A stretch of DNA of 64,000 nt from Rhizobium sp. 18065 (GTDB taxonomy: Bacteria; Pseudomonadota; Alphaproteobacteria; Rhizobiales; Rhizobiaceae): assembly GCF_902706095.1 (NCBI RefSeq), contig NZ_CACSJP010000001.1:1054001-1118000 (forward strand). Reading direction: 5' to 3'. The notes under the pieces are model-generated. The model searched no databases. It saw nothing but the letters and a program-made list of their open reading frames with translations, and was not told where the DNA came from. Made by a program: the position numbers and the translations under genes. Shown here one piece after another: positions 46,088-55,242 of the stretch (position 1 is its first letter; each line of letters starts with the position of its first letter).

Positions 46088-47113
46088 ATGCAAAGCATCC
46101 TGAAACAGGTGGGCGCTCTCGTGATTGGCCTGGGCTTGACGGCGGGCTCGGTCGCACCGGCTTTTGCTGATGCCCAGTTGCTCAATGTCTCCTACGATCC
46201 GACACGGGAATTCTACAAGGAATACAACGAGGCCTTCGCCAGGCATTGGCAGGAGACGGCCGGCGAGGCGGTGACGATCCGCCAGTCGCATGGCGGTTCC
46301 GGCAAACAGGCCCGCGCCGTGATCGACGGCCTCGACGCCGACGTGGTGACGCTTGCCCTGCAAGGTGACATCGATGCCATCGTCGAAAAAACCGGCAAGA
46401 TCGCCAAGGACTGGCGCGGCCGGTTCGAAAACAACTCCGCGCCCTATACCTCGACCATTGTCTTCCTGGTGCGCAAGGGCAACCCCAAGGGCATCAAGGA
46501 CTGGGGTGATCTGGTCAAGGGCGACGTGCAGATCGTCACGCCGAACCCGAAGACCTCCGGCGGCGCCCGCTGGAACTATCTCGCCGCCTGGGCCTGGGCA
46601 CACAAGGAATTCGGCGGCGACGAGACAAAGATCCGCGACTACATCACCGAGATCTTCCGCCGCGCACCCGTGCTCGACACCGGCGCCCGCGGATCACTGA
46701 CCACCTTTGCCCAGCGCGAGATCGGTGACGTCCTGCTGTCGTGGGAAAACGAGGCGCATCTTGCCGGACAGGAATTCGGCGCTGATGCCTTCGAGATCGT
46801 CACACCGTCGCAGTCGATCCTGGCCGAACCGCCGGTCGCCGTCGTCGATGGCAATGTCGATGCCAGGGGCACGCGCAAGCAGGCCGAGGCCTATCTCGCC
46901 TATCTCTACTCCGAAGAAGGCCAGCGCCTCGCCGCCAAGCATTTCTACCGCCCGTCCAAACCCGAGCTTGTGCCGGCAGATGCTTTGGCAGCCCTTCCGA
47001 AGATCGATCTCGTGACGATCGATGATCCGATCTTCGGCGGATGGGCCAAGGCGCAGCCGACCCATTTCGGCGATGGCGGCATCTTCGACCAGATCTACAA
47101 GCCGGCACGCTGA
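46088..47113 (+). CDS. cysP: Sulfate/thiosulfate-binding periplasmic protein
   Basis: The 341-residue protein has a Sec signal peptide ([20 protein letters not shown] ending FADA) and the sulfate-binding family motifs [41 protein letters not shown] and [16 protein letters not shown], with [16 protein letters not shown] further on. It captures sulfate for the CysTWA transporter that follows. Whether the protein is CysP or Sbp cannot be fixed by sequence alone. GAGGAGGA lies 8 bases before the start. Confidence 0.95.
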   Translation: MQSILKQVGALVIGLGLTAGSVAPAFADAQLLNVSYDPTREFYKEYNEAFARHWQETAGEAVTIRQSHGGSGKQARAVIDGLDADVVTLALQGDIDAIVEKTGKIAKDWRGRFENNSAPYTSTIVFLVRKGNPKGIKDWGDLVKGDVQIVTPNPKTSGGARWNYLAAWAWAHKEFGGDETKIRDYITEIFRRAPVLDTGARGSLTTFAQREIGDVLLSWENEAHLAGQEFGADAFEIVTPSQSILAEPPVAVVDGNVDARGTRKQAEAYLAYLYSEEGQRLAAKHFYRPSKPELVPADALAALPKIDLVTIDDPIFGGWAKAQPTHFGDGGIFDQIYKPAR

Positions 47114-47137
47114 ACAAGACGTCCTCCCAGGGACACG

Positions 47138-47167
47138 AGCCCCGACCTCGTTTGCGAGGCCGGGGCT
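47138..47167 (+). terminator. Stem-loop between cysP and cysT
   Basis: AGCCCCGACCTCG pairs with CGAGGCCGGGGCT around a TTTG loop, with a single A-C mismatch. No U tract follows. Such intergenic hairpins after a binding-protein gene usually stabilise or partly terminate the mRNA so that the binding protein is made in excess over the permease. Confidence 0.65.
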
Positions 47168-47210
47168 TGTATGCGGCCCGAGTTGAGGCATCATCGATAC
47201 AGGATATGGA

Positions 47211-48062
47211 ATGACAGGACGGCTCATGAAGAACTGGCGCCAGCCAAGCATCCTGCCGGGATTTGGCCTGACGCTTGGCTATACGATAACCTATCTCACC
47301 CTGATCATCCTGATCCCGCTCGCCGCACTCGTTGTGCGAACGGCCTCGCTTGGTTGGGCCGATTTTTTCGCCGTCGTGATGGACGAGCGCACCCAGTTGG
47401 CACTGCGTACCTCCTTCGGCGCAGCGCTGATTGCCGCCGCCGTCAATGTCGTCTTCGGCGTCGTCGTCGCCTGGGTTCTGGTGCGCTACGATTTCCCCGG
47501 CCGCCGCCTGCTCGATGCGATTGTCGATCTGCCGTTTGCCCTGCCGACCGCCGTTGCCGGTATCGCGTTGGCGGCGCTTTACGCGAAGAACGGCTGGATC
47601 GGCAGCCTGCTCGATCCGCTCGGCATCAAGGTCGCCTTCACCCCGCTCGGCATTGTCTTCGCGCTGATTTTCATCGGACTGCCCTTCGTCGTGCGCACCG
47701 TGCAGCCGGTGATGGAGGAACTCGACCGCGAGGTCGAGGAGGCGGCAGCCACGCTTGGCGCCAGCCGTTTCCAGACCATCCGCCGCGTCGTGCTGCCCAG
47801 TTTGACGCCGGCCATCCTCACCGGTTTTGCGCTCGCCTTCGCCCGTGCCGTCGGCGAATATGGCTCGGTCATCTTCATCGCAGGCAATATTCCCTATGTG
47901 TCGGAAATCGCGCCGCTCCTGATCGTCATCCGGCTGGAGGAGTTCAACTACGCCGGCGCGACCGCCATCGCCTCGATCATGCTGATCATCTCGTTTGCCA
48001 TGCTGCTGTTCATCAACCTTCTGCAGATGTGGAGCCGCCGGAGATATGCCAATGTCCGCTGA
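47211..48062 (+). CDS. cysT: Sulfate ABC transporter permease, CysT subunit
   Basis: The 283-residue protein has six membrane helices with the sequence LPGFGLTLGYTITYLTLIILIPLAAL at the start. The conserved EEAAATLGASRFQTIRRVVLPSL is the cytoplasmic loop that contacts the ATPase, followed by AFARAVGEYGSVIFIAGNIPYVSE, a CysT hallmark. It forms the membrane channel with CysW. Its end overlaps cysW by 11 bases. Confidence 0.95.
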   Translation: MTGRLMKNWRQPSILPGFGLTLGYTITYLTLIILIPLAALVVRTASLGWADFFAVVMDERTQLALRTSFGAALIAAAVNVVFGVVVAWVLVRYDFPGRRLLDAIVDLPFALPTAVAGIALAALYAKNGWIGSLLDPLGIKVAFTPLGIVFALIFIGLPFVVRTVQPVMEELDREVEEAAATLGASRFQTIRRVVLPSLTPAILTGFALAFARAVGEYGSVIFIAGNIPYVSEIAPLLIVIRLEEFNYAGATAIASIMLIISFAMLLFINLLQMWSRRRYANVR

Positions 48063-48921
48063 CACGCGCGCAACCGTCCGCTTTCGCAATGCTGCGACCG
48101 AAACGCCGCTCGCCCGCCTCATACTGATCGCCGTCGCCGTCGGCTTCCTGGCGCTGATCCTGCTGATGCCGCTGCTGCTGGTCTTCATCGAGGCCTTCCG
48201 CGAGGGCATTCCGGCCTTCTTCGAGGCGCTTGCCGATCCCGACGCGCTGGCCGCCATCCGCCTGACGCTGTTGGTCGCCGCCATCGCCGTTCCGCTCAAT
48301 CTGGTTTTCGGCGTCTCGGCCGCCTGGGCGATCGCCAAGTTCGAATTCAAGGGCAAGACCTTTCTCACCACCCTGATTGACCTGCCGTTCTCGATCTCGC
48401 CGGTCATTTCCGGCCTGGTCTATGTCCTGCTTTTCGGCGCCAACAGCTGGCTCGGCCCGATTCTCAAGGGCTGGGGCATCGAGATCCTGTTTGCCGTGCC
48501 CGGCATCGTGCTCGCCACGGTGTTCGTCACCTTTCCCTTTGTCGCCCGCGAACTGATCCCGCTGATGCAGGAACAGGGCACCGGCGACGAGGAGGCGGCC
48601 CTGTCGCTCGGCGCCAATGGCTGGCAGACCTTCTGGTATGTCACCCTGCCCAATATCAAATGGGGCCTGCTCTACGGCGTGTTGCTCTGCAACGCCCGCG
48701 CCATGGGTGAGTTCGGCGCCGTGTCCGTCGTCTCCGGCCATATCCGCGGCCTGACCGAAACCATGCCGCTGCATGTCGAGGTCCTCTACAACGAATACAA
48801 TTTCGTCGCGGCCTTCGCGGTCTCGACGCTGCTCGCTCTCCTTGCCCTGGTCACGCTCGCGCTGAAGACGATCCTCGAGATCCGTTACGGCGAAGAGCTG
48901 TCGGCAAGCCGCAAACATTGA
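48052..48921 (+). CDS. cysW: Sulfate ABC transporter permease, CysW subunit
   Basis: The 289-residue permease shows [77 protein letters not shown] and [21 protein letters not shown], all classical CysW segments. ATG 48052 was chosen because CGGAGA is eight bases upstream; ATG 48046 is an alternative. It pairs with CysT and CysA. Confidence 0.95.
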   Translation: MSADTRATVRFRNAATETPLARLILIAVAVGFLALILLMPLLLVFIEAFREGIPAFFEALADPDALAAIRLTLLVAAIAVPLNLVFGVSAAWAIAKFEFKGKTFLTTLIDLPFSISPVISGLVYVLLFGANSWLGPILKGWGIEILFAVPGIVLATVFVTFPFVARELIPLMQEQGTGDEEAALSLGANGWQTFWYVTLPNIKWGLLYGVLLCNARAMGEFGAVSVVSGHIRGLTETMPLHVEVLYNEYNFVAAFAVSTLLALLALVTLALKTILEIRYGEELSASRKH

Positions 48922-48934
48922 AAGGTCAGTCCCG

Positions 48935-49978
48935 ATGGATGTCACGATCAACAATATCCGCAAGGATTTCGGCCAGTTTCCGGCACTGCACGATGTCTCG
49001 CTCTCGGTCGGCACCGGCGAACTGATCGCGCTGCTCGGGCCCTCCGGCTCAGGCAAGACCACGCTGTTGCGCCTGATCGCCGGCCTTGATCAGCCGACCG
49101 AAGGCCGGATCTTCTTCGGCGGCGAGGATGCTTCGCAGAAAAGCGTGCAGGAGCGCCATGTCGGCTTCGTCTTCCAGCACTATGCCCTGTTTCGCCACAT
49201 GACCGTGGCCGACAACATTGCCTTCGGTCTCAAGGTGCGCCCCAGGGCCACCCGCCCGCCGGCGCATGAGATCAAAAAGCGCGTCGCCGACCTGCTCGAA
49301 ATGGTCCAGCTCACAGGCCTTGAAAAGCGCTATCCGGCCCAGCTCTCCGGTGGCCAGCGCCAGCGCGTGGCACTTGCGCGTGCCATGGCGATCGAACCCT
49401 CCGTCCTGCTGCTCGATGAGCCTTTCGGTGCGCTCGATGCCAAGGTCCGCAAGGACCTGCGCCGCTGGCTGCGCGAATTCCATGACCGCACCGGCCACAC
49501 CACCTTCTTCGTCACCCACGACCAGGACGAGGCGCTTGAACTTGCCGACCGCGTCGTCGTCATGAGCCAGGGCAAGGTCGAGCAGATCGGCACAGCCGAC
49601 GATGTCTATGATCGCCCGAACTCGCCCTTCGTCTTCTCCTTCATCGGCGAGAGCTCGCATGTGCCGGTCACGCTGAAATCCGGCGAGATCCTCTTCCAGG
49701 GACAGTCCATCGGCATTGCCGAACAGGGTGGCGACTGCGACGGCATGCTGTTCTTCCGTCCGCAGGATGTGGCCCTGACCGATCATGCCAATGCGCTGTC
49801 GGGCAAGGTCACCGCCAGCCGCCGTCTGGCCGGTACCCGCATTGCCGAAATCGACATCTCCGGCAGCGGCGAGGCGCATCACATCGAGATTGAAGTGCCG
49901 CTTGAGGCCAATGTCGTCATTGGCGGCGAACTCAGTTTTCGACCAACAAGCTGGAAGGTCTTTCGCGATGCGGTATGA
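48935..49978 (+). CDS. cysA: Sulfate ABC transporter ATP-binding protein
   Basis: The 347-residue ATPase has Walker [19 protein letters not shown]-loop [20 protein letters not shown], signature [16 protein letters not shown], Walker [15 protein letters not shown] and the H-loop [18 protein letters not shown]-terminal TOBE-like domain of about 110 residues follows. It energises sulfate import. It starts 13 bases after cysW and ends the cysPTWA unit. Confidence 0.95.
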   Translation: MDVTINNIRKDFGQFPALHDVSLSVGTGELIALLGPSGSGKTTLLRLIAGLDQPTEGRIFFGGEDASQKSVQERHVGFVFQHYALFRHMTVADNIAFGLKVRPRATRPPAHEIKKRVADLLEMVQLTGLEKRYPAQLSGGQRQRVALARAMAIEPSVLLLDEPFGALDAKVRKDLRRWLREFHDRTGHTTFFVTHDQDEALELADRVVVMSQGKVEQIGTADDVYDRPNSPFVFSFIGESSHVPVTLKSGEILFQGQSIGIAEQGGDCDGMLFFRPQDVALTDHANALSGKVTASRRLAGTRIAEIDISGSGEAHHIEIEVPLEANVVIGGELSFRPTSWKVFRDAV

Positions 49979-49995
49979 GTATCATGCGATGAAAT

Positions 49996-50011
49996 ACTGA
50001 CGATCGTCAGT
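49996..50011. promoter_or_regulatory. 16-bp perfect palindrome after cysA
   Basis: ACTGACGATCGTCAGT is self-complementary over its whole length and is followed by TCCTTTTC. It could be a short terminator for cysPTWA or an operator for the next gene. Its symmetry without a loop favours a protein-binding site. Confidence 0.45.
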
Positions 50012-50041
50012 TCCTTTTCAGCCAATACACGCGATGGTATA

Positions 50042-50065
50042 GTTCCCCCGTTCAAAAGGGGGAAC
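50042..50065 (+). promoter_or_regulatory. Hairpin that covers the ribosome-binding site of the next gene
   Basis: GTTCCCCC (50042-50049) pairs perfectly with GGGGGAAC (50058-50065) around an eight-base loop. The right arm is the Shine-Dalgarno sequence of the gene starting at 50072. Whether the left arm is transcribed depends on the start point, as TATAGT at 50037-50042 could be a -10 box. Confidence 0.5.
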
Positions 50066-50071
50066 ACGCAC

Positions 50072-50443
50072 ATGCCTATGCTTTCCATCTGGTTTTTCCG
50101 GACCGCAATCCTGTTTCTGATCGCCGGGATCTGTCTTGGTCTCTATATGTCGATCACCCATCAATTCGAGGCGACAGGTGCTCATGCGCACATTAATCTC
50201 CTCGGATGGGTGACCATGGCGATCTTCGGGATCTATTACGCGCTCAATCCCGCCCAGGCGGCAAGCCGGATCGCCCGGCTGCAGTATTTCGTCTACACGC
50301 TCGGCATCCTGGTCATGGGGCCGTCGCTGTTTCTGATGTTGAGTGGAAATCCTGCCATGGAGCCGCTGGTGGCGATCTCGTCGCTGGTCACCTTCGCCGG
50401 CGTGCTGCTCTTCGCCTTCATCCTGTTTACCCGCAAGGCCTGA
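50072..50443 (+). CDS. Small membrane protein resembling part of haem-copper oxidase subunit I
   Basis: The 123-residue protein has four hydrophobic helices. The segment ATGAHAHINLLGWVTMAIFG carries two His and strongly resembles the second to third helix of cbb3-type oxidase subunit I, where His residues bind haem. It is much too short to be an oxidase, and short proteins of this type occur alone in many alphaproteobacteria without known function. The gene stands alone between cysA and a convergent TRAP operon. Confidence 0.7.
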   Translation: MPMLSIWFFRTAILFLIAGICLGLYMSITHQFEATGAHAHINLLGWVTMAIFGIYYALNPAQAASRIARLQYFVYTLGILVMGPSLFLMLSGNPAMEPLVAISSLVTFAGVLLFAFILFTRKA

Positions 50444-50476
50444 CGCCGCGACAGGTTCGTGTCCGCTCGCAATTCG

Positions 50477-50502
50477 GCCGGCGCCCTGTCTCAGGCGCCG
50501 GC
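50477..50502. terminator. GC-rich stem-loop between convergent genes
   Basis: GCCGGCGCC and GGCGCCGGC form a perfect nine-base stem with an eight-base loop. It lies between the small membrane protein gene and the end of dctM, so it probably limits read-through on either strand. The T tract is weak. Confidence 0.6.
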
Positions 50503-50511
50503 TGGGTTGCT

Positions 50512-51822
50512 TCACACCAGGAAGATAGAGATGATCGGAAAGGCCGTCAGCAGACCGATGCGCAGCAGGTCTGCGGTGACAAAGGGCGTGATGCCCTTGT
50601 AGGTCTCGCGCATCGGCACATCTCTCGACATCGCCGATATGATGAACAGGTTGAGCCCGACGGGCGGCGTTATCATGCCGATTTCGGCCACCATCAGCAC
50701 CAGGATGCCGAACCAGATGGCGAAATGCTCCGGGCTGAGGCCGAAATCCATTGCAGTCACGATCGGGAAGAAGATCGGGATGGTCAGGATGATCATCGAC
50801 AGCGAATCCATGATGCAGCCGAAGACGACGTAGAGGGCGAGAATGATGATCAGCACGGTCATCGGTGCATAGCCCTGCGCCGTCACCCATTCCGCGCCGA
50901 GCTGCGGCAGGCGCGAGAAGGCGAGGAACGAGTTGAACACCGAGGCACCGAGCACGATGAAGAAGATCATGCCGGTCGAGACTGCCGTCTCCTTGAAGCA
51001 GTCGAACAATGCCCCCTTGTTCAGCCCGCCCGCCTGCCAGGCTACCAGTCCGGCGCCGGCTGCCCCAATGGCGGCTGCCTGTGTCGGGGTGAACCAGCCG
51101 AGATAGATGCCGCCGACGACGAGGAAGAAGATCGCAACGACCGGCCAGACCGCGATCAGCGCCGGCACCCGTTCGGCCCAGGGAATGCGCTTCGCCTGGC
51201 CGGCACTTTCCGGCTTGAGGCGCACGTAGATGGCGATCACCAGCAGGTAGGATGCAGCCGCGATCAGGCCCGGGACGAAGGCCGCGAGAAACAGCTTGGC
51301 AATGTTCTGCTCGGCGAGGATCGCATAGATGACCAGCACGACCGAGGGCGGGATCAGGATGCCGAGCGTGCCGCCGGCAGCCAGCGTCGCTGTTGCCAGC
51401 CCGCCGTCATAGCCGTTGCGCTTCAGTTCCGGCAGGGCGACCTGCGCCATCGTGGCAGCCGTCGCCAGCGATGAGCCGCAGATCGAGCCGAAGCCGGCAC
51501 AGGCGCCGACGGCGGCCATGGCAACGCCGCCCTTGCGATGGCCGAGAAAGGCGGCGGCGGCGTTGAACAGCGCCTGGCTCATCCCGCCACGCGCGGCAAA
51601 CTGGCCCATCAGCAAGAAAAGCGGGATGATCGACAGCGAATAATTGGCATTGGTCGACCACGGCAGCGCCTTCAGCTGCGACAGGATCGGCGTCCATTTG
51701 CCGAGCACCAGATAGGTGCCGATCACGCCGGTGCCGAGCATGGCGGCGGCAATCGGGACGCGCAGGAAAATCAGAAGAATGAGGACGGGAAAGGACCAGA
51801 GCCCGATTTCAACACTGCTCAT
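50512..51822 (-). CDS. dctM: TRAP transporter large permease (DctM type)
   Basis: The 436-residue protein has about twelve membrane helices and the DctM motifs IPLFLLMGQFAARGGMSQALFN, ACAGFGSICGSSLATAATMAQV, GTLGILIPPSVVLVIYAILAEQ and IGMITPPVGLNLFIIS. It carries the transport path for a carboxylated substrate driven by a sodium or proton gradient. ATG 51822 shares one base with the dctQ stop. The longer frame upstream overlaps dctQ and is a shadow. Confidence 0.9.
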   Translation of the reverse strand: MSSVEIGLWSFPVLILLIFLRVPIAAAMLGTGVIGTYLVLGKWTPILSQLKALPWSTNANYSLSIIPLFLLMGQFAARGGMSQALFNAAAAFLGHRKGGVAMAAVGACAGFGSICGSSLATAATMAQVALPELKRNGYDGGLATATLAAGGTLGILIPPSVVLVIYAILAEQNIAKLFLAAFVPGLIAAASYLLVIAIYVRLKPESAGQAKRIPWAERVPALIAVWPVVAIFFLVVGGIYLGWFTPTQAAAIGAAGAGLVAWQAGGLNKGALFDCFKETAVSTGMIFFIVLGASVFNSFLAFSRLPQLGAEWVTAQGYAPMTVLIIILALYVVFGCIMDSLSMIILTIPIFFPIVTAMDFGLSPEHFAIWFGILVLMVAEIGMITPPVGLNLFIISAMSRDVPMRETYKGITPFVTADLLRIGLLTAFPIISIFLV

Positions 51823-52361
51823 CAATGGGCTCCAAGCGATGCGACGATGGTCCGGCCGCTTTTGATCTCGCGGATATCGGACAGGATGATGTAGAGGCAG
51901 ACAATCAGGTTGGCGATCATCAGGGCAAGCGCGACGGCATAGCCCCACCAGACGGGCAGGAGCAGCAGCGCCGTCGTCTCGCCGTTTTCGAATTTGTCGA
52001 ATGTCCCGATCGCATGACGCCAGGTCAAAAGGCCGATCAGGACGGCGATGATGATGTCGCCGATCAGTTGGGTCCAGTTCATCGCCTTCGAGCCGAAGGC
52101 GGAGATCAGGATGTCGACGCCGACATGGCCACGCTTCAGCTGGCAGAACGGCATGAAGGCAAAGACAGCAAGGCCGCACAGCGCCTCGACCAGTTCGATT
52201 TCGCCGGGCAGCGGCTTGAAGATCAGGCCGCCAAAGATCGACAGGCCGGTCAGGATGCAGGCCGCAACAAGACAGAACCCGCCGAAGGCGACAAGAAAGC
52301 CGGCAAGCCTCTCGCAGGCCTGCTTCAGGCGTTCAAAGCTGTTTTGGGAGAAGGTGGCCAT
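51822..52361 (-). CDS. dctQ: TRAP transporter small permease (DctQ type)
   Basis: The 179-residue protein has four helices and the DctQ pattern GLSIFGGLIFKPLPGEIELVEAL, FMPFCQLKRGHVGVDILISAFG with the conserved Arg-Gly-His and Val-Asp. It is the small membrane partner of DctM. A gap of 70 bp separates it from the binding-protein gene. Confidence 0.9.
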   Translation of the reverse strand: MATFSQNSFERLKQACERLAGFLVAFGGFCLVAACILTGLSIFGGLIFKPLPGEIELVEALCGLAVFAFMPFCQLKRGHVGVDILISAFGSKAMNWTQLIGDIIIAVLIGLLTWRHAIGTFDKFENGETTALLLLPVWWGYAVALALMIANLIVCLYIILSDIREIKSGRTIVASLGAH

Positions 52362-52431
52362 TCAGGCGTCCTCGTCATGATGTGAAACTCCGGGCGCCGT
52401 GCAGACGACGCCCGGAGTTGTGATGCTGGGA

Positions 52432-53466
52432 TTATTTGCTGTATTGCTCGATCAGGGCAACGGCATCCTTGTGCAGTGTCGTCCCGTCCAGGCCCTTGCC
52501 GTCCATGTCGGCGATCCACGCCTTGGTCACGGCTTCGCCGGCGGCTTTCCAGCGGGCGGTTTCGGTCTCGTCGAGCGTGAACGTCGTATTGCCGGCCTTG
52601 TCGGCAATATCCTTGCCGCGCACGTCGCCTTCGTCCATCGCCACGCCGAACTGCCGCGCCAGTTCCTTGCCGGAATTGGCGTCGATGACTTTTTTCAGGT
52701 CGTCGGGCAGGGCATCATAGCTGTCCTTGTTCATCGCAAACAGGAAAGTGCCGGTATAGAGGCCGTTCTTGCCCGAAAACGCCGTATGATTCGGAGCCAG
52801 CTCGGCGATCTTGATCGCCGGCGTCACTTCCCACGGAACGACCGTTCCGTCGATCACGCTCTTCGACAGGCTTTCCGGCACCGCCGTCACCGGCATGCCG
52901 ACAGGGGCGGCCCCCATGGCTTCCAGCATCTGGTTGACCACCTTGGACGTGCCGCGCAACTTCAGGCCGTTCATGTCCTCCAGCGCCTTGACCGGCTTGG
53001 CCTCGATTGTGTGGATCAGTCCCGGGCCATGGGTGTGCACGGCGAGCACGTGATAGTCCTTCAGCTCATCAGTGAGGTGTTTTTCATAGTAGTCGTAAAA
53101 CGCCTGCGATGTCGCCTCGCCGGTGGTCATCACGAAGGGCAGTTCGAAGGCTTCCGACTTAGGGAAGCGACCCGGCGTGTAGCCGAAAAGCGTCCAGCTG
53201 ATATCGACGACACCGTCCTTGACCTGGTCGACCAGATCGGCCGGCTTACCACCCAGCTGCATGGCCGGATAAAGCTCGACCTCGATGCGCCCGCCGGAAT
53301 CCGCCTTGATCTTTTCGGCCCAGGGCGCGAGCACCTTGGCAGGGATTGTCGCCTGTGGCGGCAGGAACTGATGCAGTTTCAGCGTCACCTCGGCCGAAAA
53401 GGCAGAGGTTGACATTGCCGCCAATGCGGCTCCGGACAATCCGGCAAAAAGGAATTTACGCAACAT
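52432..53466 (-). CDS. dctP: TRAP transporter substrate-binding protein (DctP type)
   Basis: From ATG 53466 the protein has 344 residues with a signal peptide (RKFLFAGLSGAALAAMSTSA ending FSA). The family features are VTLKLHQFLPPQATIPAKVLAPW, GRIEVELYPAMQLGGKPADLVDQV and DMNGLKLRGTSKVVNQMLEAMGA, where the Arg binds the substrate carboxylate, with PVTAVPESLSKSVIDG further on. The substrate is an organic acid, but which one cannot be told. It is the first gene of the dctPQM unit. The 387 bp upstream contain no supported gene other than promoter space. Confidence 0.9.
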   Translation of the reverse strand: MLRKFLFAGLSGAALAAMSTSAFSAEVTLKLHQFLPPQATIPAKVLAPWAEKIKADSGGRIEVELYPAMQLGGKPADLVDQVKDGVVDISWTLFGYTPGRFPKSEAFELPFVMTTGEATSQAFYDYYEKHLTDELKDYHVLAVHTHGPGLIHTIEAKPVKALEDMNGLKLRGTSKVVNQMLEAMGAAPVGMPVTAVPESLSKSVIDGTVVPWEVTPAIKIAELAPNHTAFSGKNGLYTGTFLFAMNKDSYDALPDDLKKVIDANSGKELARQFGVAMDEGDVRGKDIADKAGNTTFTLDETETARWKAAGEAVTKAWIADMDGKGLDGTTLHKDAVALIEQYSK

Positions 53467-53853
53467 GATCTCCTCCAGACGTGCGCGTGACATATATCGG
53501 GGAGGTCTGTTGCTCAGTCATGCCGCAACGCCGGATGAAAGGACAGGTGCGATCCCTGTCATTCGCCTCCGGAGAGACGATCCTCCGTGATCGCAGCTCC
53601 TCCCCCAATATGGTTATGTTTGCAGAAGTGCCGGACGCCCGCAAATAATAATCTCGGCACAATCCATAACGGTACGGATATGTTTGAGGCGGATTATGCT
53701 CAGATGACAGGCGCCTTAATTGCGGTCATTCGGTCGTGCGGCGTGTGTGCGGCGTATGTGCGACTTGGCGAATGGCAAGCCGCACAGTATAGCTGCCGCC
53801 GGCCCGACCATGATGGTTCGATGAGGGCGGCGAAGGTCAAGGACAGGTCTGGC

Positions 53854-54996
53854 ATGAGTGTTTCCCGCGTGATGATCCGCACTGTGCGTAAAGGCTTGGT
53901 GCTTGCCGTCTGTTTGACCATCGGTCTGTCATCCTGCGCCGGCCGACCCGGTCCCGAAACCCTGGCTTCGATCGGCGATACCGCGTTCAAGCCGGTCAAG
54001 GTCGAAACGCTCTATGCCGTCACCACACGAGACCGGGCCGAGCCCGGCAAGAATGTCTTCACCGCCGGCAAGGCGCGCAGCGTCAATTACGCCAGCTTCG
54101 ACGTGTCGATCCCGGCCAGTCACAAGCCGTCCAATATCGAATGGCCAAAGGGCTCCAAGGTCGATCCGTCCAGGGATTTTGCCGTCATCGATCAGTCCGT
54201 CATGCAGCGCGAGCAATTGCTGGATGCGGTGGCGCGGCGAACCGGCAAGGGCTCTGCCCCGACCGTCTTCGTGCATGGCTACAACTACAATTTTCAGGAA
54301 GCGCTTTATCGCCTGGCCCAGTTGAAGACCGACAGCGACATCGACGGTTCGCCGATCGTGTTTTCGTGGCCCTCGCATGCCGCCATCCCGGCCTATGTGG
54401 CCGACAAGGAATCAGCCACCTATTCGCGTGACGCGCTGGCGCAATTGCTCGCCGATCTCACCGCCCGGACAAAGGGCACGGATGTCGAGGTCTTTGCCCA
54501 TTCCATGGGCGGCTGGCTGACGGTCGAGGCTCTGCGTCAGTTGAAGCTTCAGGGGCGCGATGACGTCTTGAGCCGCCTGCGGGTCATCCTGGCCGCCCCC
54601 GATATCGATGCGGATGTGTTTGTCTCCCAGCTGGATGTCATTGGCCCGATGCGCCGTCCGATCACCATTCTCGTCTCGCCGGACGATCGCGCACTCAAGG
54701 TGTCGAGCATTCTCGGCGCTGGCTCGCAGCGTGTCGGCGCGGTCGATGTCAACGATCCCAAGGTCGCCGATGCGGCAAAGACGGCCGGCGTCAACGTCAT
54801 CGATATCTCCTCGCTGGAATCGCTCGATGCCACCAACCACAATCGTTATGTCGAGGCGGTGGCCCTGGCGAAGACATTGAGCAAGCCGACCGCCAATGCC
54901 GGTCTCGGCGATGCCGGCGCCTTCATCTTCGATGCCGCGGCGCAAACCATTTCCAGTCCCTTCTCGCTGGCGGCCACAGTGCTGCGCGGCAATTGA
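53854..54996 (+). CDS. DUF900-type alpha/beta hydrolase lipoprotein
   Basis: The 380-residue protein starts with a lipoprotein signal (RTVRKGLVLAVCLTIGLSSC, lipobox Cys). The DUF900 family features are VETLYAVTTRDR, FVHGYNYNFQEALYRLAQL, VFSWPSHAAIPAYVADKESA and the nucleophile elbow FAHSMGGWLTVEAL with the catalytic Ser. LAAPDIDADVF holds the acidic residue, and NHNRYVE gives a His. It is an esterase or lipase-like hydrolase of unknown substrate in the cell envelope. ATG 53821 or 53875 could also be the start. Confidence 0.8.
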   Translation: MSVSRVMIRTVRKGLVLAVCLTIGLSSCAGRPGPETLASIGDTAFKPVKVETLYAVTTRDRAEPGKNVFTAGKARSVNYASFDVSIPASHKPSNIEWPKGSKVDPSRDFAVIDQSVMQREQLLDAVARRTGKGSAPTVFVHGYNYNFQEALYRLAQLKTDSDIDGSPIVFSWPSHAAIPAYVADKESATYSRDALAQLLADLTARTKGTDVEVFAHSMGGWLTVEALRQLKLQGRDDVLSRLRVILAAPDIDADVFVSQLDVIGPMRRPITILVSPDDRALKVSSILGAGSQRVGAVDVNDPKVADAAKTAGVNVIDISSLESLDATNHNRYVEAVALAKTLSKPTANAGLGDAGAFIFDAAAQTISSPFSLAATVLRGN

Positions 54997-55242
54997 GCCT
55001 GGGCCGACCGGCAGTCGGTGCGGCAGCACCGGTTACGCTGCGCTGCCGCGCGTCCACGACACATTGGGGATAGGGTCCGGCCTCGTCGGATTTGCCAATC
55101 TGTAGGGTTGACCGGCGGCGGGATCCGGTGTCTTGCGCGAGGCAGAGGGTGGATACCCGTTCGCCGCGTGGCGTGACGCAAGCTCCGCTCCATGCATGGA
55201 CGCTAATGGGCGTTCTATCTCAATGAATTAGTGGTTCCCCGC

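Noticed and set aside
46800..48407. Long 535-codon minus-strand frame across cysP and cysT
   Set aside because: It is antisense to well-supported transporter genes and consists of Arg/Asp/Gly-rich shadow sequence typical of high-GC DNA.
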